From: Phallusia mammillata
Taxonomy: Eukaryota > Chordata > Ascidiacea > Phlebobranchia > Ascidiidae
Direction of reading: 5' to 3'
Assembly (NCBI GenBank): GCA_003260075.1
Contig: QLIY01000212.1
Coordinates: 129,719-193,718, forward strand
Length of the DNA: 64,000 bases
Part shown: one piece after another, positions 25,901-35,401 of the stretch
Position numbering within the stretch: position 1 is the first letter of the stretch
Layout: each line of letters starts with the position of its first letter
Translations under genes and position numbers: made by a program
Notes under the pieces: generated by a model
Seen by the model: the letters and a program-made list of their open reading frames with translations, nothing else
What the model was told of the DNA's origin: nothing
Database searches by the model: none

Positions 25901-28708
25901 AGAGTTTTCATTTCAATGGAACATATATATGTATATATATATGTTAAAATGTTTTAATGCTCAATAACATTGGCTTGTTATATGCTTACAGCAATTACAT
26001 CACAAGTTCAGTTGTAAAACAGGTTTTGCTAACTTTACAACGCCTTAATCAGCACTGCCAAGTATTTTAGGTTGTCATCATACAAGTTTTTATTCACCAG
26101 TGTAAAGTCTGTATCTGGTAAAGCAATAGGTATAATCATATGACAACTAACACATTTGCATATGCTAGAACAGTGGTTCCCAACCTTTTTTGTTACATTC
26201 CTCCCTTTGCCCATTTTCGAACTATTCATTCCTCCCCATAAGACGAAAAACAAATATAACATAAAAAAATGTAGCAATTTGAAATAGACCTTATAATAAG
26301 GGATGTCCATTTTAGAATCCTTTACAAATATTCTGTAACATTTTCAATGTAATCTTTTTTACTGTTTTTATAAATTCCTCCCCTGAAATCATAAAATTCC
26401 TCCCTAGGGGGGAATTCCTCCCCAGTTGGGAACCACTAGGCTAGAATATTTCGCTGTTATATACCTGTTGGTGTTGTGCTAACCACACTTTTGAATGTGA
26501 GCAGTCATATAAACATGCCACAAGATTAGTCAAGTCAATACATTTTTATTTTTGAAAATAAAACCTTTTATAATTTGAATCCCCCCCCCCGCTAACCACA
26601 CTTTTGAATGTGAGCAGTCATATAAACATGCCACAAGAGTAGTCAAGTCAATACATTTTATTTTTGAAAATAAAACCTTTTATAATTTGAATAAAAAAAG
26701 AAAACAGTTCAATGCAACATATATATTTTTTGCTCAAATCGTCAAAACACTAATGTCTGGTCAAAAAAAATGAAATTATTAAACTTACTGTGTTGAGAAC
26801 CATTGACAAACATAGGTCCCGGAGCAAGAAGGCGAACAGGACCACCTGGACGACCGTTGTTGATTATTAAAGCCCCAGACTGGTCATAATATGCAGATGG
26901 AATCATAGGGTAACCTGCAAACAAAACATTGACATTTTACATAAAATTTGTGGGTTAAATAAGGACAACCAGGGTCAAACAACATTCTCAGACCAAAGGG
27001 GAACAACATCTCAGCAAAAAAAAGGGTAAGATTAAATGGCATATAATATGCAATAAGAAACTGCTATCACACTGAAATGTGTGCCTGGAACTGAAGTATA
27101 AACAACACAACATGTAGAGGTTTACCTGCCATTGCCATTGCATTAAAGTTTTGCGTTTGCATGGCTGCCATGTTGGTGAGGAAATCCGACTGCTGTTGGG
27201 AGCCATCTTGTTGTTGAGAAGGACTTTGAGGACGAGAAGAAGGGGATGTCACTCTGTTTGGCTAAAAAATAGAAACAGTTTATTTAGAAATTTTTTTATG
27301 AAAACATCTGGGTATTTTTTGTCAATAGTTTCTTCCAAAAGCAGCGGGTTAGCTTGTGTAAGCAGAAATGTTACCACCCAATTTTAACGATTGACTATAA
27401 GCTAAAGGTAGATATTAGAGTGCTATACAGTGTCACATCGTACTGCAAAAGTAAGTTATAAACTAAAGGTAAAATTTTACCTCCTGCATGCTCAGCTAGC
27501 AGCGACCTGAGCATGGTAAGGTAAGGCAAGCACTAACTAATATTATGAGCTGTTTAGTCAAACTGAACTGCTGCAATTTAAGCCCATCCCTATATAGACA
27601 CAAAACATGGCTAAAAGGTAGACAAAATTGCAGGTTACAAATCTGAAAACGAAAACCTGGTATTTACCTGGCTTGTAGGAGAGGACCCTGGTTGTTGTGA
27701 AGTGGCAGAAACTGCAGCTGCTGCCATTTGTTGCTGGAGCATGGAGGGATACATACCTCCTGGCCAACCAGCATAAGCTGGATACTGTGGTATCATTGGA
27801 AATTGGGCTCCAGTATTTGGGTCAGAGTAACCTGTTGTACACACATGTTCATAGATTAAAGTTTGAATTTTAAGAATCAAGAAAAAGGTGCAAAAGGGGA
27901 AAAATGGTGGGAAAATGATCAAACATACTTATCACACTGACAGCTATTAAAACCTGGGTAATATATAACTTTTAAACTTCAGCATACCTCCAGGAACGTT
28001 AGGCTGTGCTTGTATAAAGTAAGAACTTGGTAAAAACATCTGCTGTTGAGCAGCTAATGCATATTGCTGTTGCATTGCCAGCTGGTAGCCCGTCAACTGT
28101 GCTGCAATTGTCTGTGAAACATAAGAATGCATTTAGCCACTTCATTAACATACAATACTGATCCATTAAAGATTTTTCGTGTAATACTTCAAACATGGCC
28201 ATTTTATAATACACCTTATAGGCAAAAAACTTTAAAGTAGCAATGTGCATTAGGTGCATGTCAAAAAGCCAATCACATCATAAAACAGGAGTTTACTTAT
28301 AACTGGTACATTTATGTTTTAATGCTTATTGACATTGGCCTGACCATGTATATGGCAGGTACTTTACAAGTACATTTGTAAAACAAGCTGTCACTAACTT
28401 TACAATGTCTTATTAAGCAATACCAAGAATTTTAGGTTGTCATCATACAAGTTTTCATTCACCAGTGTAAAGTCTGTATCTGGTAAAGCAATAGGTATAA
28501 TCACGTGACAACAAACCTATTTGCATATGCTAGAAAATTTTGCAGTATCATACCTGTTGCTGTTGTGTTACATAATCTAAATTCATCTGTTGTAGTTGTT
28601 CAATGGTCTCCCCTACTGACGTTTCAACATTTGCTTCAGGGGTATGTGGAGCAACTTCCTCTTGGGGTTGCTGAGGGGCAGAAGCGGCTGGCGTATCGCC
28701 CTCCTCAC

Positions 28709-28807
<99 letters not shown>

Positions 28808-31800
28808 ACTCAAACCTTGCACATAGTGGCTGTGGTAGCCCAAACACACAGCTTTCAATTTAATACCAGTATATACATAGTATTGTACGAGTACCAATAC
28901 AATGAAAAGCATTAGGTATCAGCGACGCAGATAAATATTATCCGGCCAACCCTAACCATGGCTACAGTCCTATTGATTGCAGTTTAATGGCACAGTGTGG
29001 GGCTAACAATTAGAGACCAGGTGGTTAACAAAGGCATTTATAGACTCGGGTCATTTGGTTGCATAAGTGACAGCAGATTTTTGTAAACAAAAACTTAAAT
29101 GTGTATGTAAACACAATATTTTTTAGTACAGGCAACTTGGATTATCCAGAAATGTTTCTGCGTCAATTTGGCAAAAAAATGTTTGTACCATGAATTATGA
29201 CATCACTTAACAATTGTGGCACTTTCCCATTGTTCGTTAGCAAACAGTCGTTTATCATTCCACAATTCTGCACAAATACAACTGTGGCTTAACTTAACTT
29301 GAGCAAACAGATACTAAATATTATTAGGTTTTGTTATTTTGCTACTCCAGTCTGTACAGTGTAAATGAGTAGTAAAACAGCGTGTCTCAAACCTGTGCTA
29401 GATTCAGTTGATACAGGAGGCACAACTGGGGCAGCAGGTTTTTCTTCAGGTGTTGTGACCACTTCTTGAGAAGGAGAAGTGCTGCTCGGTGACTGCTTGT
29501 CATCTGAAGGGGAAAGCTGATCGACTGGCGAGGTGTCACCACTGGATGATTTGCCACTGCTGTCAAGTTAAGTTTATTCAGTTAACACAAATAATAGACT
29601 CAAACACTCATAATACACTTGAAGGCTGATCTCAGCATGAATATATTCATCTCACTTGAAAACTTTGATTTGTAATTGTTATTGAGACAACACCATGGAA
29701 CGATGTTTAATTTCCAAGCACATAAAAAACTCCAGGATGTATGTATTTATAGCTAGATGTCGTTCCTGAGTTATGACGTCACATTTCGTAGACAAATTCA
29801 ACACAATGTTGTCACACCAACAAGTCAAAATATAACAACCAAGGTATCATATAACACCAGACAGAACATAGCAACTTAACATTTGATATACCAGCACACA
29901 AAACAGTGTGCATGTAAGTTGACATACCTTAGTTTTTCTCCCAAACTCTCACTTTCTAAGGCCTCTTCTGAAGGTGTATGTGGCTGGGAACCTTCTTTTA
30001 CATCAATTTGACCTTCACCCTACAAACAGATATTACATGGTTAATATGTGTTTTTGGAATGCAAGGTAAATATCTGGAATCCATTTGCACCAGACCAATA
30101 CAAATTCTAAAGGAGCATTACCTCTGGCTTTATAGGGAATGTGGCAGGGCTCATACCACCAAGCCAAGGTTCATGCGGGAACATCTGCCCTTCCACTGCA
30201 TGTCCAGATGGCAATGTTGAAGCACTGCCCAATTGAGGTTCATTGGCTGCCTCGGAACCCCAAGGGGCACCTCCTGATTCACGGCCCCATCTTTCAGTGC
30301 CTAAAAATGATCTACTTTGGTCCAATGGAGTGCCTTGTGTTGTTTGTTGATCGCTATTCCACAAAGTAGCTGAAGGGTGCTGTTAACATATATATATATA
30401 AAAGATGTGTCAAAATGTAAAAATAACTGCTTTGCATAAAGATATGAAAGTTTTAAAGATATGAAATGATTTTATCAAAGAACCCATTGAAGCTGTGATT
30501 ATATGAATGACTATAATAATAGTGTGTTAAAATATTACAAAGTTTGTTGACAGTGCAGGTATGCTTGCGATTTAACCAAGGTGCACAACTTTGTCAACAA
30601 ATTCACATGGGGTTCCAAAAAGTTTTCCTGTAGCAGTTTGCACTCTTTAGGAACTTAAATCTTTAGAGCTAACAGTATTGCACAGCAAAATTTACACATG
30701 CATGACTTGTAACACTGTTTGGCGCACTCACATGCCACACCAGACAAAACACAACATAGAATTGTGCTCATACAGAAATCGTTGTTAACTAAGTGAATTC
30801 AATATAGACGATTCCAGTTCTGGATATTTTTATTCAACTAAAGCAGCGGTTCCCAAACTGGGGTCCGCGGTCCCTTAGGGGTCCGTGAGGCAATTTTGGG
30901 GAGACCGCGAAGCGGTTGAAGTAATTCTATAATCTTATTTGGCGTCAGTTTGTGCCACTAAAGTTTAAAATCAAAGTAGAATTAAGAATCGACTGTCTCC
31001 ATTGCTAAACGATGGCCTTTATTGAAGGACAACTATCACAAATGCAATTGTTCGCGCACAATCGTAATGTTTTTTGTCCTGTTTGTGATGTCACATGCTG
31101 TCTTTGGATGATTGTTGTGCGCAATTTGGCATAACTGGTTAAAATCCTGCAATCAACTTTCGTTTTTATGAAATACCATAACTAGCTAAAATCCTGCAAT
31201 CAACTTTCGTTTTTATGAAATAGCATTTAGGCCAAGGACCGCGAGCCCTCGAAATAATGGCAAAGGGACCGTTTTGAAAAAAATATGAAAAAGTTTGGGA
31301 ACCACTGAACTAAAGCTTCCAGTACATTTAAATTAGTCTAGGGTTTTCATTTAGCAATGTAATAAGTGTAATATGTATAAACAATGGCACCCTCAGCTTA
31401 AAACAATAAACAGTATCAGGATATAAAAATAATAGGCAGAACAGGCAACAATAAAACAGGTAAAATATATTGCTTAAAACTTGTAAATGTTACCTGTTGA
31501 GCAGCTACTTCTGTTTCAGGCTGACCCCAGCTGGGCTTAAAAGGTCCTCCACTTGTTTGTGGTGTTGTCATTTGATAAGGGAATGGGTTATCTCGACCCT
31601 AAAAACGTAACAAAACTTGTTTACAACTGTTACTTCCAACAAACTGGAGTGCTTTTGGATGGCTACACTTGCCAATACGGCCAATCTCTCAACACCAGCT
31701 GCCCTGCTGGGATCTTGTAAGTCCAAACAGATGCACTAATGCACTGTCTGCAGCTTATCATCCATTGGCTTGATGTTTTTACATTGTTTACACTTTTGTT

Positions 31801-32085
31801 AACTTGGCATTATGCCAAATTCTAACTAGAGGTTTACACAAAGCACATGTGAAGGAATTAAATAAAAAAAAAACATTTTGCATAAATAACATGCATTCAC
31901 CCCATATATACAATTTTTTAGCTTGAAGTGTTTTTGAATTAAATCATTTTTTGTAAATCTTTAAATTTATCTTAAATCAATCATCAGTTTAGTTGTTATC
32001 AAAACTCTTTGTTACTTACATAATTATTGTTTCCCATATCCCACAGAGCACTGCTATGCCCTCCACTGTTACTTGGCCTTTGCAT
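17071..32085 (-). CDS. PUM: Pumilio-family RNA-binding translational repressor
   Basis: Coding exons in order: 32085-32020 (ATG 32085), 31598-31494, 30379-30122, 30019-29928, 29559-29393, about 28709-28554 (5' border lost in a C98 run), 28111-27988, 27831-27668, 27261-27126, 26914-26789, 25471-25391, 24817-24662, 23844-23593, 23294-23174, 23067-22924, 22442-22301, 22121-22005, 21473-21336, 20718-20614, 19290-19148, 18125-17960, 17271-17071. All checked phases agree, giving a little over 1,000 residues. The N-terminal half is Gln/Ser/Pro-rich with [14 protein letters not shown] and [11 protein letters not shown] segments shared with animal PUM1/2. The C-terminal Puf domain has eight repeats whose base-contact triplets (SR-Q, NY-Q, CR-Q, NH-Q, CR-Q, NY-Q, SN-E, NY-Q) equal those of human PUM1, so UGUANAUA recognition is expected. 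Family role: cytoplasmic 3'UTR binding, deadenylation and repression of mRNAs. Introns carry many MITEs and several C-run duplications. Confidence 0.95.
17322..17668. mobile_element. hAT-like MITE, TAGGGATG family, copy 1
   Basis: A 347-bp element in the last Pumilio intron begins TAGGGATGGGGCGAGC and ends GGCCCATCCCTA, with exact 8-bp target duplications ATGCTGAA (17314-17321, 17669-17676). Inside are GCTCGG-rich palindromic pieces shared with the copy at 19462. Confidence 0.85.
18558..19094. mobile_element. hAT-like element with GTGGGCCG inner ends
   Basis: It begins CAGCGCTTCCCAACC and ends GGTTGGTAAGCACTG; subterminal GTGGGCCG is present at both ends. Target duplications are poor (GGCTAGAT / GGCTCTGA), so this copy is older or its borders are uncertain. 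Confidence 0.65.
19365..19441. repeat. 80-bp intronic repeat, copy 1 of 3
   Basis: A block containing CTTCAGAACCAATATACATC, then GGAGTATCCATTGGT and TGACATCATTTGCACA, is repeated at about 21545-21620 and 23922-23998, always in the same orientation and always in Pumilio introns. No coding sense; nature unknown. Confidence 0.7.
19462..19847. mobile_element. hAT-like MITE, TAGGGATG family, copy 2
   Basis: A 386-bp element begins TAGGGATGAGCCGGAGC and ends TTGGCACATCCCTA, flanked by exact target duplications CAAAGCAG (19454-19461, 19848-19855). It is the same family as 17322-17668. Confidence 0.85.
19791..20064. repeat. duplication across a long C77 run (19890-19966)
   Basis: The 99 bases 19791-19889 (end of one MITE and start of the next) reappear at 19967-20064 after 77 uninterrupted Cs. 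The poly-Gly open frames reported here by naive translation are only this run. Confidence 0.8.
20029..20275. mobile_element. hAT element, CAGTGGTTCCCAACC family
   Basis: It begins CAGTGGTTCCCAACC and ends GGTTGGGAACCACTG, with GGGGGGAATT-type inner sequence like the copies at 26171 and 46691. Its left end is disturbed by the C77 duplication, so the target duplication cannot be read reliably. Confidence 0.65.
20877..21179. mobile_element. hAT-like MITE, TAGTGATGG family
   Basis: A 303-bp element begins TAGTGATGGCCCTGATGGGAC and ends GTCCCATCACTA, with target duplications GACATTAT / GACATTAG (7 of 8). Inside are many GATACCGAGTAC-type direct and inverted pieces. It is related in layout to the TAGGGATG elements. 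Confidence 0.75.
21545..21620. repeat. 80-bp intronic repeat, copy 2 of 3
   Basis: Shares CATCAGAACCAAGTTACATC and GGAGTATCCATTGGTTAAGT with the copies at 19365 and 23922. Confidence 0.65.
22683..22908. repeat. tandem duplication across a C10 run (22791-22800)
   Basis: Copies 22683-22790 and 22801-22908 (offset 118) lie in a Pumilio intron and are nearly identical. Confidence 0.8.
23922..23998. repeat. 80-bp intronic repeat, copy 3 of 3
   Basis: Shares GTGCTTCAGAACCAATATAC and GGAGTATCCATTGGTAGAAT with the other two copies in the Pumilio gene. Confidence 0.7.
25605..25870. mobile_element. TA-flanked MITE with 27-bp inverted ends
   Basis: The segment 25603-25629 is the exact reverse complement of 25846-25872. 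Taking TA as target duplication, the element runs TGGTAGAGCTACTAAC to GTTAGTAGCTCTACCA. TA duplication plus long TIR suggests a Tc1/mariner-type or similar MITE. A fragment resembling its right end lies at about 45100-45125. Confidence 0.7.
25885..26484. repeat. intragenic segmental duplication, copy holding a MITE
   Basis: Sequence from about 25885 to 26170, resumed at 26439-26484, matches 28270-28576 (for example AGTCTGTATCTGGTAAAGCA in both). The match includes the donor and last bases of the Pumilio exon at 28554, so a remnant CAACACCAACAG|GTATAT survives at about 26463-26478 as a pseudo-exon end. The copy at 28.3-28.6 kb lacks the MITE. Confidence 0.75.
26171..26438. mobile_element. hAT MITE, CAGTGGTTCCCAACC family, with known empty site
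   Basis: A 268-bp element begins CAGTGGTTCCCAACC and ends GGTTGGGAACCACTA on its own reading (GTTGGGAACCACTA at 26425-26438). Flanks are TGCTAGAA (26163-26170) and GGCTAGAA (26439-26446). The paralogous sequence at 28524-28545 reads through TGCTAGAA once, with no element. Confidence 0.85.
26478..26692. repeat. tandem duplication across a C10 run (26581-26590)
   Basis: Copies 26478-26580 and 26591-26692 (offset 113) in a Pumilio intron. Confidence 0.8.
28710..28807. other. C98 run interrupting a Pumilio exon
   Basis: The exon coding [15 protein letters not shown] begins directly at this run, so its acceptor and perhaps part of its coding sequence are missing or hidden. Poly-Pro/poly-Gly frames here are meaningless. 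Confidence 0.8.
30844..31307. mobile_element. hAT MITE with exact 8-bp target duplication
   Basis: A 464-bp element begins CAGCGGTTCCCAAAC and ends GTTTGGGAACCACTG, with exact duplications AACTAAAG (30836-30843, 31308-31315). Inside, a 35-bp unit with CTGCAATCAACTTTCG is repeated twice in tandem (about 31143 and 31187). Confidence 0.9.
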
Positions 32086-33644
32086 TGTACAATATTTACA
32101 AATACCTACAGAACATTACTACAATCACTTCTCAACGCATCTGAAAACAAAATAGTTTGTAAATATTGGAAGTAATATCCTGTCATTCTAAATAGCAAAA
32201 TTAGCAAAGTCAGCAATTCCTTTGTTCTAAATTGGGATGTAGTTACATTTACACTTACAGTGATTTTGACAAAAAAGAGGAACTATAGAGTTTGAATTTT
32301 ATGTTTATTCAAATACCTGATGATCTTAAATAAACTTGGCAACACTGCTAATTTGAACTTCTAAAATAAGCCAAGTCATAATTGCAAATTGCAATAAACA
32401 AACACTTTTCACAACAAACAAAAACAAGAAGTTAGGAGAAATGCATATCTCAATAAACGGCATTAAAATAAACCAGAGTTTTCATTTATTTTATAGAAAG
32501 AGTCGCAAAAAAACTACCAAACATTTAAAGAAATCAACACGAAAATAGCAAGACGCTTTGCCTAATCCATGTTGCCAATTTTTGGCGCGAAATGATAAGA
32601 AATAACTAAAAGAAAGTAAATGTGTAACATTATTACACACATTTCCCTATTATTCCTGACTGACGACATCTTCAAGGTCTACTGATCTAATATATACTAG
32701 TTTTGCACCTTCAACTGTATTAATTGCGCAGATTTTCAGAGATAAATCTTCCCACCAAGCCACAGGTTTCGCGAACAAAACAATCAACATGGCGTAGCGT
32801 TGTTGTCAATCTTTACGCGCAATGCATTGTGGGTACCATGTGCGCGTGACGAAAGGCATTTGCAACAAACAAGGACTTGTTGATTACCACTATCGCAAAG
32901 CAAGCCATTTCGTTAAAAAGGGTATTTAGAATAAAATTACAAACACTAAGAGCAATCAGATTTCTAAAAAACATCCTAATTACAAACAATAATAAATGTT
33001 GAAACTGCAATAAAGTATTTTTAAAAGTACTTTTTGTGTGCAAGTTTTTTGAGCAGTTTTGTTTTGGGTCAAGGTATTTCAAACCTATTGATATTTAAAC
33101 ATGTTCAAGCAAACGGCAATACAAGTTTTGTTACACTTTCACGGTTGGACTTATCAATAGACTTAACGTATTATGACACGAGAGTTCGAATACTTCTTGT
33201 GTGCATTTCCTGTCGAATATCTTCGAAGTCGAAATAAACTCAGCAAAACCGTTGCCAAAATGACGTTGTGGTTGTTGTGACGTATACGTATTAAGGGAAA
33301 TCCCCAAAGTTGAAATTTTGTGTTTACCTTTTCGGTAATGTTTGTTCAAGAAATCCGGCAATTCATATCGAGGGAAACGGTTGAACCGGATACAATAATG
33401 AATAGGCAGAATCATGTCTGTACTCAACAGATTATAAGGTAAGAATGGTTGATGCCAGTTGTTTTAGTCTTAAAACAATAAACTTGGACAACATTTTGTT
33501 TGCAAAGGTGAAACAAGCACAGATAAACGCATCGTATAGCTTTCCTTATGATGGGTGTGAAATCAACAAAAGCAAAAGACATTGGTAACTACACAGTTTG
33601 ATCATGTTTGAAAATTGTTTGGTTGATATTTGTTTTTTTTATAG
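32086..33644. promoter_or_regulatory. divergent PUM / SELENON promoter region
   Basis: The Pumilio start codon (minus) and the first resolved SELENON exon (plus) are only about 1.5 kb apart. TTTGGCGCGAAA at 32581-32592 is a perfect E2F-type site. CpG-containing sequence with ATGGCG and GCATTGTGGG motifs lies at 32790-32850. The unresolved 5' exons of both genes must lie here. Motifs are seen; function is inferred. Confidence 0.45.
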
Positions 33645-35369
33645 ACAAAACCAAACATGCCAAACATGGTCAAGGTCAAGGAATAAAGCTGCTTTTCGTT
33701 CTGACATCTGTGGTCATTTTGTTTATTGCTGTGTATGTTGGGATTGATGGCTATGGCAAGGCAAATGATGAAAAGCTGAAGGATAATTTGGAGGTCATTA
33801 TCATTTTTGTAAAATGTGGTATTGTTCACTTAACACGAAATATTTCCTTCTAGGAGCACACAGTTTTAAAAGGTGACAATTTGGAACTCTTTCTTAAATT
33901 TGATGTAAATTCCGATCAAGTCATTTCAGCCCAAGAATTTGAGGCTCTGATGAAATACATAAGTATGCTTTGACAAAAGTGCACATTGTGCATCTTTTAG
34001 CAATTCTCTGCATTTTTATTTTTTAGCATCAGATAAACATGAGGAAACCGAGACAAGCTCAAGCTTTCAAGTTACTGAAAAAACCTATGATCCAGAAATC
34101 GATGAGTTGTTAAGATTAAAAGCCAAGCTTACTCCTTTAGTGAAATCCAGCATGAGCCAGACCAAAAAGAATCCATCCTTTGGGTCACCAAATGTCAGTA
34201 AAATATATATTGTATATTTTGTGACCAAGTAATAAAAAATGTATCTCTTTATTAGTTTATGTACTCGTCCGAGTTTCAAGGATTAGTGGATTGGAAATCA
34301 CCCAATCAAAACACCATAGAAGTTCAAGCACAAGAGTTTAATGTGTTTCTTCCTCCTGACAAAAAGAATCCTGTCCTTGGACAACCATATTGGTTAATTG
34401 CAAAACAGGAAAATGCAGACACCCATATCAGTGCAAAATTCAAGTTCGTGTACTGTCCAAATTTGGCAACATGTTGCAGATAAAATCAGAGAATTTTATG
34501 CCATATATATCGGATGGTTTGTTTTCTACAGGAGTTTTTTTCATAGATTTGTGAAATAGAACATGTTTTATTGAACAAAAAAATCCAAAACAAGTTTTAT
34601 GCAGCTTTTAGTTAAAAGCTTTATTCTTTGGCTTCATCAAAAACATTTTTTATTTAGTTCACCATCACCGCAATCAGAAATAGAATATTTGCTGCTTAAA
34701 CTTCTACGAGCATTTCATCCACAACCATTTGTAAACATGCGATTTCCACCACAGGGTGGAATTGCAGTTTTAAGAGCAGAAGGCCCAATATATTATGAGA
34801 TTTGTTTCAGGTAAGCGTAAAACATCACCAATCATTTTTACAAAGGTACTAATAACCTAACTAACAACTAGTTTTAACTTTTCCCTACTTTTTAAAGGTT
34901 CCATTGTGAATTTCAGTTGAACAAACCTCCGAGAAAACCCTTTTGGTTCACCCCTTCCCAGTTCCGAGGGCATGTTATTATTTCTCGTGATGCTACCCAT
35001 GTAAGAGAGTTCCACCTCTATGTTCCAAATACTGAGTAAGTGACAAAACTGTTACAAAACAAGTACTGGCATAATGTGTACAGCAGTAATTTACTCACCA
35101 TATGCCACAAGGTTGTAAACAAATACTCACAATGGAATGCTTACAAGCAATTCTTTATGGTTACAGAAACACACCTGGGCCATAAAATGCACGCTCAAAT
35201 AGCCTGTGATCCACTAAAAACGTCTTTCTGGCCCGTAGTTTCGAACCACTGGTATAATAAAATAAAGACACCATTTCTTTTTACTTGAAAGTCCACATCT
35301 TCCTAATTACTCTTGCCCTTCAGTCATGGCAATTAAGCCCTGTCAGTTTAAAATGTCTTGATGAAATAC

Positions 35370-35401
<32 letters not shown>

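Noticed and set aside
28505..28915. Poly-Pro and poly-Gly open frames over the C runs (also near 19.9, 46.8 and 54.5 kb)
   Set aside because: They are translations of pure C tracts with unrelated flanks, not proteins.
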